49,135 nt of DNA. Origin: Paludibacteraceae bacterium (GTDB lineage: Bacteria > Bacteroidota > Bacteroidia > Bacteroidales > Paludibacteraceae). The position numbers and the translations under genes are program-made. The notes beneath the pieces were generated by a model. It was not told the origin of the DNA. It worked only from the letters and a program-made list of their open reading frames with translations, and searched no databases. The stretch is taken from NCBI GenBank assembly GCA_905234685.1, contig CAJOIR010000012.1, forward strand, positions 1 to 49,135. The letters are read 5' to 3'. Of the stretch, positions 1 to 7,796 are shown one piece after another (the stretch's first letter is position 1; every line of letters starts with the position of its first letter).

Positions 1-699
1 CCCGAAGGTATCGAGCCTCCTTTCACAACCAAGGCGTCAAGCGGAGAACACCACCTCGCCTACGGAGACAAGTTCTTCACTGAGGACCTAAAATACCAGC
101 CACATAGCCCGTACAGTGCCGCCAAAGCGTCAAGCGACCACTTCGTCCGCGCATTCCACGATACATACGGAATGCCTACCATCGTCACCAACTGCTCGAA
201 CAACTACGGCCCTTACCAGTTCCCTGAGAAACTGATACCTCTTTTTATCAACAACATCCGCCACCGCAAACCGTTGCCTGTATATGGCAAGGGAGAAAAC
301 GTGCGTGACTGGCTTTATGTAGAAGACCATGCAAGAGCCATTGACCTCATCTTCCACAAAGGCACGGTTGCCGAGACTTACAACATCGGAGGCTTCAACG
401 AGTGGAAGAATATCGACATCATACGTGTGCTCATCAACACTGTTGACCGTCTGCTTGGCAGAAAGGAAGGTGAGGATATGAATCTCATAACCTATGTGAC
501 CGACCGCGCCGGCCATGACATGCGTTATGCTATCGACTCGCGTAAGTTGCAGAGTGAACTCGGATGGGAGCCAAGTCTCCAGTTCGAAGAGGGTATAGAG
601 AAGACTGTGCGCTGGTATCTCGACAACCAGGAGTGGCTTGACAACGTCACAAGCGGAGACTACCAGAATTATTACGAACAAATGTATAAAAACCGCTAA
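1..699 (+). CDS. rfbB: dTDP-glucose 4,6-dehydratase, C-terminal part (starts before window)
   Basis: The reading frame is open from base 1 to the TAA at 697-699, giving the last 232 residues. The enzyme converts dTDP-glucose to dTDP-4-keto-6-deoxyglucose in dTDP-rhamnose synthesis for surface polysaccharide. Visible hallmarks are HSPYSAAKASSDHFVRA, which holds the SDR catalytic Tyr-x-x-x-Lys, then TNCSNNYGPYQFPEKLIPL and VRDWLYVEDHARAI, both typical of RfbB/RmlB. The N-terminal Rossmann GxxGxxG half lies upstream of the window. The absence of rfbA, rfbC or rfbD downstream means any such partners would have to be upstream. An inverted repeat follows at 764-838. Family assignment is secure; the pathway role is inferred from the family. 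Confidence 0.95.
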   Translation, partial: PEGIEPPFTTKASSGEHHLAYGDKFFTEDLKYQPHSPYSAAKASSDHFVRAFHDTYGMPTIVTNCSNNYGPYQFPEKLIPLFINNIRHRKPLPVYGKGENVRDWLYVEDHARAIDLIFHKGTVAETYNIGGFNEWKNIDIIRVLINTVDRLLGRKEGEDMNLITYVTDRAGHDMRYAIDSRKLQSELGWEPSLQFEEGIEKTVRWYLDNQEWLDNVTSGDYQNYYEQMYKNR

Positions 700-763
700 C
701 TGCAGAAGAAGCGGACCGAAAAGGCAACTGTTAAGGATTATTTTACAGTTTAAAATGTGTAAA

Positions 764-838
764 AATGTCAGAATGTCAGAATTACTCCGTATTATTCCGC
801 TATAACATCAACGAAACTCTTTCTGACATTCTTACATT
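764..838. repeat. Inverted repeat downstream of rfbB
   Basis: The arm AATGTCAGAATGTCAGAA (764-781) is complementary to 821-838 with one mismatch in 18. Each arm contains a 9-bp tandem repeat (ATGTCAGA or ATTCTTAC type). The 39-base spacer contains TCCGTATTATTCCGC. No T-tract follows, so it is not a classic intrinsic terminator, although it could be a transcript-end hairpin. The rest of 700-995 shows no supportable gene. Confidence 0.7.
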
Positions 839-995
839 CTTACATAATTTGATATGCTGATCATAATGCGTCTGCAAAGGTTCCAATTTTGAAAGCAATT
901 TACAACTTGATTCTAATATGAAAGAGGCTACTACTAGGTGGTTTCTGTCGGTCTGTGTCACTCTGCTTGCATGGTCATAGGTATATGTGTATGAA

Positions 996-1454
996 TTATG
1001 ACATTCCATTTGTTGATATTTGAATTACAGACCCTTTTGTGATATTAATCACAATAATCAACGCATCACATCCTCCATCATAAACTTGAACAATATCTTT
1101 ATTTAAGTCAAAATCTTTTGCAAAAGTTTTTTTTAGTAGATATGTTTCTACAATAATATCACCTTGATTATCCACTCTACCTAAATATTGACGTATATAC
1201 TTCTTTATAGTTCGCTTATTTATAAAAGGGCATAGGACTTTTAAATCATTTATATTGGATTTTATTAATTTTTCATTTTTTTTAATTTGCTGTGTACTTA
1301 ATGTATATCCATCGGTACGACGACCTATTAACACATAATTTTCGGGGAATACATATCCTTCATAAGAACATGTCTTAACGTGCGCAATTGCTTGCGCTTG
1401 GACATCTTGTAACCCACATATTATACAACTCATAAATAATATTGTTCTCCACAT
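996..1454 (-). CDS. Small secreted hypothetical protein, AT-rich gene
   Basis: This 152-residue protein is not recognised. It starts with a hydrophobic signal peptide (MWRTILFMSCIICGLQDVQAQA) that probably ends at an AxA-type site near residues 19-21, so it is likely exported. The mature part is Lys/Ile/Asn-rich, with YLGRVDNQGDIIVETYLLKK and a VYDGGCDALIIVINI segment that looks like one beta-rich domain. The gene is visibly richer in A/T than its neighbours and stands alone between long non-coding stretches, which fits acquired DNA. A TATTTTTG box on the minus strand (complement of 1524-1531) may be its -7 element. Being a real gene is likely; the function is unknown. Confidence 0.6.
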   Translation of the reverse strand: MWRTILFMSCIICGLQDVQAQAIAHVKTCSYEGYVFPENYVLIGRRTDGYTLSTQQIKKNEKLIKSNINDLKVLCPFINKRTIKKYIRQYLGRVDNQGDIIVETYLLKKTFAKDFDLNKDIVQVYDGGCDALIIVINITKGSVIQISTNGMS

Positions 1455-1839
1455 ATTAATAATAGTTTATAGGTTGATTCTCCCGCAGAATACAACACAT
1501 ACTCCTATGCGGGTTTGCGCTTACAAAAATAGAAAATTATTATGATTTATGCAATAGTGGTTATTATTATCACACTTCAATTTTTCAATTATACACTACT
1601 TCATATAAGCACTCTATATATAAGCACTCTATACCCGTTTGCCTTTAGCGGCATGTTTTTTTATGTACAAATGTACAAATGTACGAAAGAGTTTCATCGA
1701 AGTTATAGTTCACATCAACTTTCATTTTTTTTCACAACCTCTCCCCCAAGAGGGGAGAACTGTTTCAAGTTTCAGGTTTCATGTTTCAAGGTTCCACAAT
1801 TAGCTAGTTAGCCAATTTCATAGTTTCACAGTAAACAAT
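1455..1839. other. Non-coding AT-rich intergenic region with short simple repeats
   Basis: No convincing gene is seen. It contains a 15-bp tandem duplication around ATAAGCACTCTAT (about 1605-1633), repeated TGTACAAA units (about 1664-1684), a small hairpin CTCCCC...GGGGAG (1741-1756), and a run of GTTTCA-type units (about 1762-1790). CCCGCA/TGCGGG arms (about 1483-1513) flank the region upstream of the minus-strand gene. Confidence 0.5.
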
Positions 1840-1870
1840 TTTGCAGTATGCACAAATTTTTCTATCTTTG
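1840..1870 (+). promoter_or_regulatory. Bacteroidetes-type promoter of pta-ackA
   Basis: TTTG (1840-1843) and TATCTTTG (1863-1870) are separated by 19 bases and match the Bacteroidetes -33/-7 consensus. The pta start codon lies 42 bases downstream. Confidence 0.75.
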
Positions 1871-1912
1871 CAATCACTTACAAACAACTCTTAAACTAAA
1901 CACACAATATCC

Positions 1913-2911
1913 ATGAACATCCTTCAGCAAATGACAGAGCGTGCGCAGCAGAACCTCATGCGCATCGTTCTCCCGGAGGGCGACGAGCCTCGCACACTCG
2001 AGGCTGCCGACATAGTACTCGGAAAGAAAATCGCCAGACTCATTCTTATAGGCGACCCGGCAGTAATCAACCGCATGGCAGAAGAGAAAGGCTACAAGCA
2101 CATAGCAGAGGCCGACATCTTCAACCCGAAGACAGACCCTCGCATGCCACAGTATGCCAACTTGCTGTATGAACTGCGCAAGAAGAAAGGCATGACGCCC
2201 GAAGAGGCCGCCCTGAAAGCGCAAGACCCGCTTTATCTGGGCTGTCTGATGATAAAGAACGGCGATGCTGACGGCGAACTCGCAGGGGCACGAGGCACTA
2301 CTGCCGACACCATCAGACCTGCCTTCCAGATACTCAAGACCAAACCCGGAGTAGGCATAGTTAGCGGAGCGTTCCTCATGTTCACTCCCGCCACACAACT
2401 CGGAGAACAAGGGTTCCTTGTGTTTGCCGACTGCGCTGTGAACCCCTGTCCTAACGCACAAGAACTCGCACAGATTGCCATCTCTACCGCAGAGACGGCA
2501 CGTACCCTTGCACAGATAGAGCCGCGCGTCGCCATGCTGAGTTTCTCAACTAAAGGCAGTGCCAAGCATGAACTGATTGACAAGGTGACAGAAGCAACCC
2601 GCATCGCACACGAACTCGCTCCGGACCTCGCCCTTGACGGAGAACTACAGGCTGACGCCGCCCTCGTGGAGAAAGTAGGTCAGTTGAAGGCACCCGGCAG
2701 CAAGGTGGCAGGCAAAGCCAATGTGCTCGTCTTCCCAGACTTGCAAGCCGGCAACATCGGATACAAACTCGTCGAGCGTTTCTCCGGCGCTAACGCCATC
2801 GGCCCTATTCTCCAAGGCATAGCGGCACCGGTGAACGACCTCAGCCGAGGCTGCAAAGTACAGGATATTGTGGAAATGATAATAATAACTGCCAACCAGG
2901 CAATAAAGTAA
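1913..2911 (+). CDS. pta: Phosphate acetyltransferase
   Basis: This 332-residue cytosolic enzyme interconverts acetyl-CoA plus phosphate and acetyl phosphate plus CoA. It is the short, single-domain PTA_PTB form without the N-terminal regulatory DRTGG region of the enterobacterial enzyme. Recognisable segments are MRIVLPEGDEPRTLEAAD near the N-terminus, DADGELAGARGTTADTIRPA in the middle, and FPDLQAGNIGYKLVERFSGA followed by GPILQGIAAPVNDLSRG at the C-terminus, the family signatures. ackA begins 10 bases after the stop, giving the usual pta-ackA pair for acetate formation and ATP production. The start follows a good promoter at 1840-1870. Identification is very secure. Confidence 0.97.
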   Translation: MNILQQMTERAQQNLMRIVLPEGDEPRTLEAADIVLGKKIARLILIGDPAVINRMAEEKGYKHIAEADIFNPKTDPRMPQYANLLYELRKKKGMTPEEAALKAQDPLYLGCLMIKNGDADGELAGARGTTADTIRPAFQILKTKPGVGIVSGAFLMFTPATQLGEQGFLVFADCAVNPCPNAQELAQIAISTAETARTLAQIEPRVAMLSFSTKGSAKHELIDKVTEATRIAHELAPDLALDGELQADAALVEKVGQLKAPGSKVAGKANVLVFPDLQAGNIGYKLVERFSGANAIGPILQGIAAPVNDLSRGCKVQDIVEMIIITANQAIK

Positions 2912-2921
2912 ACATACAACC

Positions 2922-4112
2922 ATGAAAATATTAGTATTGAATTGCGGAAGTAGCTCCATCAAGTACAAACTCTTCGACATGGAGCAAAAGAGCGTCATCG
3001 CACAAGGCGGAGTAGAGAAAATAGGTCTGCCAGACTCATTCCTCCTGGTGAAACTGCCCAACGGAGAGAAGGTACAGATCGACAAACCCATGCCGGAACA
3101 CACCATAGGCATAGAACTCATTCTGAACACTCTCACCGACGGGAAGTTAGGCTGCATAAAGAGTCTGAACGAAATCAATGCCGTAGGTCACCGCGTGGTT
3201 CACGGAGGAGAGAAGTTCAACAAGTCTGTGCTTATCACTGACGAGGTTATCAAGAACATCGAAGCCTGCATCGACCTCGCGCCGCTTCACAACCCTGCCA
3301 ACTTGAAGGGCATACGCGCAATAGAGAAGACTCTGCCAGGCGTACCGCAAGTTGCCGTGTTTGACACCGCTTTCCACCAGACAATGCCCGACTACGCATA
3401 CATGTACGCCCTGCCATACGAGTTGTATGAGAAGTACGCCATACGCCGCTACGGATTCCATGGCACGAGTCACCGGTATGTGTCGGCACGCGTATGCGAA
3501 TACCTGGGTGTTGACCCCAAGAAACAGAAGATTGTCACCGCTCACATAGGCAACGGCGGCAGTTGTGCCGCAGTTAAATACGGCGAGTCGGTTGACACCA
3601 GTATGGGTCTCACACCGGTAGAAGGTCTTGTCATGGGTACAAGGGCAGGCGACCTCGACCTCGGTGCCGCCACCTTCATCATGGACAAAGAGCATCTTAA
3701 CACACAGGAGTTCGCCAACCTTGTCAACAAGAAGTCCGGTCTGCTTGGTGTATCCGGCGTAAGCAGCGATGCACGTGACATAGACGCAGCCATCAAAGCA
3801 GGCAACCACCGCGCCGACCTCGCTCGCAAGATGTTCATATACCGTGTCATCAAATACATAGGCGCCTATACGGCAGCCATGAACGGCGTTGACATCATCG
3901 TCTTCACCGGCGGAATAGGAGAAAACGACATGTATATACGCTCTCAAGTTGTGCAAGGCCTCTCGTATCTTGGCATCAACATCAACGAGGAAGCCAACAA
4001 TTGTCGCGGCAAGGAGGTTGTTATCTCCACTCCTGACTCCAAAGTGAAAGTATGCGTCATACCAACCGATGAGGAGTTGATGATAGCGTCCGACACGGCA
4101 GCATTGGTGTAA
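2922..4112 (+). CDS. ackA: Acetate kinase
   Basis: This 396-residue enzyme is the normal length for the family. It transfers phosphate between acetyl phosphate and ADP to make ATP and acetate in the cytosol. The first signature, ILVLNCGSSSIKYKLFD, is at residues 2-18. VGHRVVHGGEKF, VFDTAFHQTMP, YGFHGTSHRYV, HIGNGGS and FTGGIGEN follow in the expected order for the ASKHA fold. It lies 10 bases after pta and is very probably cotranscribed with it. The lipoprotein gene 30 bases downstream could be read from the same transcript. Assignment is very secure. Confidence 0.98.
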   Translation: MKILVLNCGSSSIKYKLFDMEQKSVIAQGGVEKIGLPDSFLLVKLPNGEKVQIDKPMPEHTIGIELILNTLTDGKLGCIKSLNEINAVGHRVVHGGEKFNKSVLITDEVIKNIEACIDLAPLHNPANLKGIRAIEKTLPGVPQVAVFDTAFHQTMPDYAYMYALPYELYEKYAIRRYGFHGTSHRYVSARVCEYLGVDPKKQKIVTAHIGNGGSCAAVKYGESVDTSMGLTPVEGLVMGTRAGDLDLGAATFIMDKEHLNTQEFANLVNKKSGLLGVSGVSSDARDIDAAIKAGNHRADLARKMFIYRVIKYIGAYTAAMNGVDIIVFTGGIGENDMYIRSQVVQGLSYLGININEEANNCRGKEVVISTPDSKVKVCVIPTDEELMIASDTAALV

Positions 4113-4142
4113 ACAACAAGGATACAGCATAACAACATAAAT

Positions 4143-4943
4143 ATGAAAAAGATACTATTCTTTGCATGTCTGCTCATTCTGGCTACAGGATGCGACACCA
4201 AACAGAAAGAGGCTGCCAAAGCACAGGCGCGTGTTGACAACGCCAAGCAACTGGTGGAAGAAGGCAATCTGAACGCCGCCAAAATAGAGTTGGACTCTGT
4301 TCACTTGCTCTACCCGCGCCAAGTTGAAGTGAGACGCAACGCCAAGGCGCTGATGGACAGCATTGTGTATATAGAGGCTAAACGCAACCTGAGTTACTCC
4401 GACTCCCTGTTGCAACCGCTGTTGCCCGAGGTTGACAAGATGCTCAAGCAGTTCAACAACGAGAAGAACGGCGAGTATGAGAACTACGGGCGCTATGTAC
4501 ACAAACAGTTGCCTACCAGCCGCAATATCGACCGTTGTTTCATACAGGCATACGTAAACGAAGACGTTCGCACCACACTGAAGAGCTATTACTACGGCAA
4601 AAAAGCCATAAACCATGAGTCTGTGACCTTCGCTGTCGGAGAAGACTATCTTACTTTCACAGGCACAAGCCACGCCTTTGAAGACGGAGGCGGCAAATAT
4701 GAGATTCTGACACTTGCCGAGGATGATGCTATTGCAGCCTTGTCGTTCATAGGCAACCATGAGAATGACAAGATAAAGGTTACGCTCAAAGGCAGTGGCG
4801 AATATGCGTACTTCCTCAACAAAAACGAGAAGAAAGCTCTTGCCGAGACATGCCAATTGGCACTCACAATGCGTGACGTACGCCAACTGGAGCAACAGAT
4901 CAACGTTGCCAACGGACAGATTGCCAAATACGAAAGCAAGTAA
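4143..4943 (+). CDS. Lipoprotein of unknown function
   Basis: This 266-residue protein has a lipoprotein signal peptide with lipobox LATGC (Cys17), so it is probably anchored to a membrane facing the periplasm or surface. Residues 20-80 are charged and look helical, with NAKQLVEEGNLNAAKIELD resembling a TPR-like helix pair. The rest alternates beta-rich stretches and ends with a Gln-rich helix (VRQLEQQINVANGQIAKYES) that may be a coiled coil. It follows ackA by 30 bases and may be cotranscribed, but nothing ties it to acetate metabolism. Similar orphan lipoproteins are common in Bacteroidales; no specific function can be given. Confidence 0.75.
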   Translation: MKKILFFACLLILATGCDTKQKEAAKAQARVDNAKQLVEEGNLNAAKIELDSVHLLYPRQVEVRRNAKALMDSIVYIEAKRNLSYSDSLLQPLLPEVDKMLKQFNNEKNGEYENYGRYVHKQLPTSRNIDRCFIQAYVNEDVRTTLKSYYYGKKAINHESVTFAVGEDYLTFTGTSHAFEDGGGKYEILTLAEDDAIAALSFIGNHENDKIKVTLKGSGEYAYFLNKNEKKALAETCQLALTMRDVRQLEQQINVANGQIAKYESK

Positions 4944-4975
4944 TATTTTATGTTGAAAAACATAAAAAACATTAT

Positions 4976-5005
4976 TTTGCAGTTGAGAAAAACGATATAA
5001 CTTTG
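4976..5005 (+). promoter_or_regulatory. Promoter upstream of pyrE
   Basis: TTTG (4976-4979) and TAACTTTG (4998-5005) are separated by 18 bases, in the Bacteroidetes -33/-7 form. pyrE starts 46 bases downstream. This separates the pyrE-deoC run from the pta-ackA unit. Confidence 0.7.
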
Positions 5006-5051
5006 TAGCGAGTAAAAAAGGTGTTTTTTATCAAGCAAATCAACAACGACT

Positions 5052-5684
5052 ATGAAAGACTTGGAAAGTTTTATAGCACAAAAGTTGCTACAGGTTAAGG
5101 CAATCAAACTTCAACCTCAGAATCCGTTTGTTTGGGCGACAGGTTGGAACTCTCCTATATACTGCGACAACCGCAAGATACTGTCATACCCGAAGATGCG
5201 CAACATAATAAAGGTAGAACTCGCACGCATGGTTATCGAGAAATACCCCGATGTGGAAGTCATAGCCGGTATGGCTACGAATGCCATAGCGATGGGTATG
5301 CTGGTCGCAGAAGAACTTTCGTTGCCATTCATCTATGTTCACCCCACTCCCAAAGATCACGGGTTTGAAAACATGATTGAAGGCGATCTGCGTCCGAGAC
5401 AGAACGTAGTGATAATAGAAGACCAGGTGTCTGTAGGTCAGAACAGCATGAAAGTGGTTGATGCCATCCGTAAGAACGGATGCAAGGTTCTGGGTCTGAC
5501 CACCATAATGGACTATGAGTTTACGGAGACAGCCCGTCGTTTCAGAAAAGCTGATGTAGAACTGACTTCTCTGTGCGGCTTTGACGCTCTGCTTCATCGT
5601 GCGGCTGAAACAGGCTATATATCAGAAGAAGACATGACAATCTTCCGTAACTGGCAAAAGAATCCGTCACAATGGCAGAAATAA
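5052..5684 (+). CDS. pyrE: Orotate phosphoribosyltransferase
   Basis: This 210-residue cytosolic enzyme makes orotidine 5'-phosphate from orotate and PRPP in pyrimidine synthesis. The PRPP-binding loop of type I phosphoribosyltransferases is NVVIIEDQVSVGQNS (residues 118-132), with the acidic pair at 123-124. The substrate loop region WNSPIYCDNRKILSYP (32-47) is typical of PyrE. Its stop overlaps the next gene by 13 bases, implying translational coupling to the SRPBCC protein. The start is the first ATG after the promoter and gives the family's usual length. Confidence 0.95.
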   Translation: MKDLESFIAQKLLQVKAIKLQPQNPFVWATGWNSPIYCDNRKILSYPKMRNIIKVELARMVIEKYPDVEVIAGMATNAIAMGMLVAEELSLPFIYVHPTPKDHGFENMIEGDLRPRQNVVIIEDQVSVGQNSMKVVDAIRKNGCKVLGLTTIMDYEFTETARRFRKADVELTSLCGFDALLHRAAETGYISEEDMTIFRNWQKNPSQWQK

Positions 5685-6103
5685 AATACGAAAGCAAGAT
5701 AACAAAAACGACGGCTCCTATTTCGGCTGTATATGCCGTGTTGAGCGACCTGAGCAACCTCGAAAAGGTTCGTGACCTTATACCACAGGACAAGATAAAA
5801 GATATGGAGTTTGACCACGACTATGCCCGTTTCAAAGTGGACGGTCTGGGTCAGAAAGTGTGCATACGCATAGTGGAACGCGAGCCGGAGAAAACTGTCA
5901 AGTTCGGAGTGGAGGGAGTACCTGTGGAAGCCAACCTGTGGATACAAACCAAGGCAATGGCGGCAGACGACACCCGTATCCGTCTCACCATAAAGGCGGA
6001 CCTGCCCATGATGTTCAAGATGATGCTTGGCAACAAGTTGCAGGAAGGTCTCGACCAGGCAGCCGACATGCTTGCACAGATGCCGTATGAACAATGGAGT
6101 TGA
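5672..6103 (+). CDS. SRPBCC (START-like) superfamily protein
   Basis: This 143-residue protein has the layout of a small SRPBCC/polyketide-cyclase-like fold. It has an N-terminal strand (KYESKITKTTAPISAVYAVL), a short helical pair, curved sheet strands, and a long C-terminal helix (MMLGNKLQEGLDQAADMLAQM). Such proteins bind hydrophobic ligands in a cavity; the ligand cannot be read from sequence. It overlaps pyrE by 13 bases and is followed 7 bases later by psd. The conserved pyrE-SRPBCC order, which I recall from other Bacteroidales, suggests cotranscription rather than a known shared pathway. No signal peptide, so cytosolic. Confidence 0.8.
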   Translation: MAEIKYESKITKTTAPISAVYAVLSDLSNLEKVRDLIPQDKIKDMEFDHDYARFKVDGLGQKVCIRIVEREPEKTVKFGVEGVPVEANLWIQTKAMAADDTRIRLTIKADLPMMFKMMLGNKLQEGLDQAADMLAQMPYEQWS

Positions 6104-6110
6104 AAGGTAG

Positions 6111-6809
6111 ATGAAAAGACCAAGAATACATAGAGAGGGAAGAAACTTCATTATACTTCTGGTGCTGATAGCGTTTCTTATCAACGTGCCTGTATTTCTC
6201 TATTCACACCATTGGGTATTTGCACTAACACTTGCACTCAGTGCCATTCTGTTGTGCTTCGTGACATATTTCTTCCGTAATCCGGAGCGCATAATAGAAG
6301 TGAATGACCCCAACTTCGTTGTTGCACCTGCCGACGGGCGTGTAGTGGTGATAGAGGAAGTGGAGGAAAACGAGGTGTTTCATGACCAGCGTCTGCAAGT
6401 AAGCATCTTCATGTCACCTTTCAACGTGCATGCCAACTGGTATCCGATAGAAGGGACAATAGTACGCTCTGAACATCAGAGCGGCAGACACAAGGGAGCC
6501 TGGCTGCCAAAGTCGTCAACAGAGAACGAGCGTTCACTGGTTATTATTGAAACCAAGACAGGTGAACAGATACTCGTCAGACAGATAGCCGGAGCTATGG
6601 CAAGACGCATAGTGACCTATGCAAAACCTGGGAAGCAGGCTTCAAGAAACACACATTTAGGCTTCATCAAGTTCGGCTCGCGCGTTGACATGTATCTGCC
6701 TCTTGATACAGAAATGTTGGTGGAATTAGGAGATGCAGTGAAAGGCAATGAAACGATAGTTGCACGTCTTGGCGGAGGAGTTGAGGTGCCTGATGCGGAA
6801 AACAACTAA
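6111..6809 (+). CDS. psd: Phosphatidylserine decarboxylase proenzyme
   Basis: This 232-residue membrane enzyme makes phosphatidylethanolamine from phosphatidylserine. It is the short form (PSD-A type) with two N-terminal hydrophobic segments (about residues 13-31 and 34-53). The catalytic region contains VAPADGRVVVIEE, SPFNVHANWYP and SGRHKGAWLPKSS. The self-cleavage site is Gly189-Ser190 in GFIKFGSRVD, which would generate the pyruvoyl prosthetic group on the alpha chain. It starts 7 bases after the SRPBCC gene and ends 11 bases before deoC, in one operon. Assignment is very secure. The expected partner, phosphatidylserine synthase, is not within the window. Confidence 0.95.
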   Translation: MKRPRIHREGRNFIILLVLIAFLINVPVFLYSHHWVFALTLALSAILLCFVTYFFRNPERIIEVNDPNFVVAPADGRVVVIEEVEENEVFHDQRLQVSIFMSPFNVHANWYPIEGTIVRSEHQSGRHKGAWLPKSSTENERSLVIIETKTGEQILVRQIAGAMARRIVTYAKPGKQASRNTHLGFIKFGSRVDMYLPLDTEMLVELGDAVKGNETIVARLGGGVEVPDAENN

Positions 6810-6820
6810 ATCAATACAAT

Positions 6821-7702
6821 ATGGACAAATTCAATGAACTCTTTGCTCAGTATAACTGGCAACTCACAGACGATGAAGTAAAACAAGAGGTAAAGAACAT
6901 CCTTGACAAGCATTTTCAGGAGAACAACACTCCTGCAGTGTGGAAACAATGTTTGAACCAGATAGACCTCACTACTCTGAATGGTGATGATACAGTGGAA
7001 AAGGTGAGCGGAATGGCAAAGCATGTGAACGAATTTCACAACCAATACCCCAACATACCAAACGTGGCAGCGATCTGTGTTTATCCGGCAATGGTGAGCA
7101 CAGTGCGCGAAAACCTGAAGGAGGAAATAGGCATCGCTGCAGTGAGTGCAGGATTCCCCGCATCGCAAACATTCATAGAAGTGAAAGTGGCAGAGACACT
7201 ACTCGCCATTCAGGCAGGAGCAACGGAGATAGACGTAGTTATATCCATAGGCAAATTCCTTGAAGGCAGATATCAGGAGGTATATGACGAACTTTGCGAA
7301 CTGCGAGAAGCATGCAAGGCTCCTGTGCACATGAAGGTCATACTCGAGACAGGGGCACTACGCGGAGCAAAGAACATTTACAACGCTTCGCTTCTTGCAA
7401 TGCAGGCAGGTGCAGACTTTATAAAGACGAGTACAGGCAAGATCGCAGTAAATGCCACTCCGGAGGCTACATACATCATGTGCCGTGCCATAAAAGACTG
7501 GTATGAGAAGACTGGTGTAAAAGTCAGTTACAAACCGGCAGGCGGTGTGAGCACAACGGAAGAAGCCGTTCAACACTATACCATAGTGAAAGAAATTCTC
7601 AGAGAGGAATGGCTCAACAACCATAACTTCCGCTTCGGAGCAAGCCGCCTTGCAAACAATCTGCTTACAAGTATTGTCGGCAAAGAAGTGAAGTATTTCT
7701 AA
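6821..7702 (+). CDS. deoC: Deoxyribose-phosphate aldolase
   Basis: This 293-residue class I aldolase splits 2-deoxyribose 5-phosphate into glyceraldehyde 3-phosphate and acetaldehyde during nucleoside breakdown. The Schiff-base lysine is Lys202 in ADFIKTSTGK. The second lysine/glycine site VSYKPAGGVSTTEEA and the phosphate-binding C-terminal FRFGASRLANNLL are also present. It is longer than the E. coli enzyme by an N-terminal helical extension of about 50 residues, as in the DeoC subfamily of Bacteroidetes. It is the last gene of the pyrE operon and is followed by a terminator at 7747-7796. Confidence 0.95.
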   Translation: MDKFNELFAQYNWQLTDDEVKQEVKNILDKHFQENNTPAVWKQCLNQIDLTTLNGDDTVEKVSGMAKHVNEFHNQYPNIPNVAAICVYPAMVSTVRENLKEEIGIAAVSAGFPASQTFIEVKVAETLLAIQAGATEIDVVISIGKFLEGRYQEVYDELCELREACKAPVHMKVILETGALRGAKNIYNASLLAMQAGADFIKTSTGKIAVNATPEATYIMCRAIKDWYEKTGVKVSYKPAGGVSTTEEAVQHYTIVKEILREEWLNNHNFRFGASRLANNLLTSIVGKEVKYF

Positions 7703-7746
7703 CTATTGAATTGTAGAACTGGCTAATTTTACTGAACTAAAGAAAA

Positions 7747-7796
7747 GCCTGATTAGTGAAATCTAACCAGGCCTTTCTTTTCTGCTTTTTTCTTTA
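7747..7796. terminator. Intrinsic terminator between convergent genes
   Basis: GCCTGATTAG (7747-7756) pairs with CTAACCAGGC (7763-7772), with one A-C mismatch and a 6-base loop. A long T-rich tract follows on the plus strand and AAGAAAA on the other side, so it can serve both deoC and the minus-strand lipoprotein gene that ends at 7797. Confidence 0.8.

Noticed and set aside
800..1009. Minus-strand open frame of 69 codons after rfbB
   Set aside because: It runs through the inverted repeat, has no recognisable feature and overlaps the end of the 996-1454 gene.
1542..1811. Plus-strand open frame of 89 codons before pta
   Set aside because: Covers simple AT-rich repeats; translated product is low-complexity Tyr/Phe/Ser text with no motif.
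3147..4130. Long minus-strand open frame opposite ackA (327 codons)
   Set aside because: It is the antisense shadow of a well-supported gene; its composition (many Cys/His/Tyr/Val) is not protein-like and no family motif is seen.
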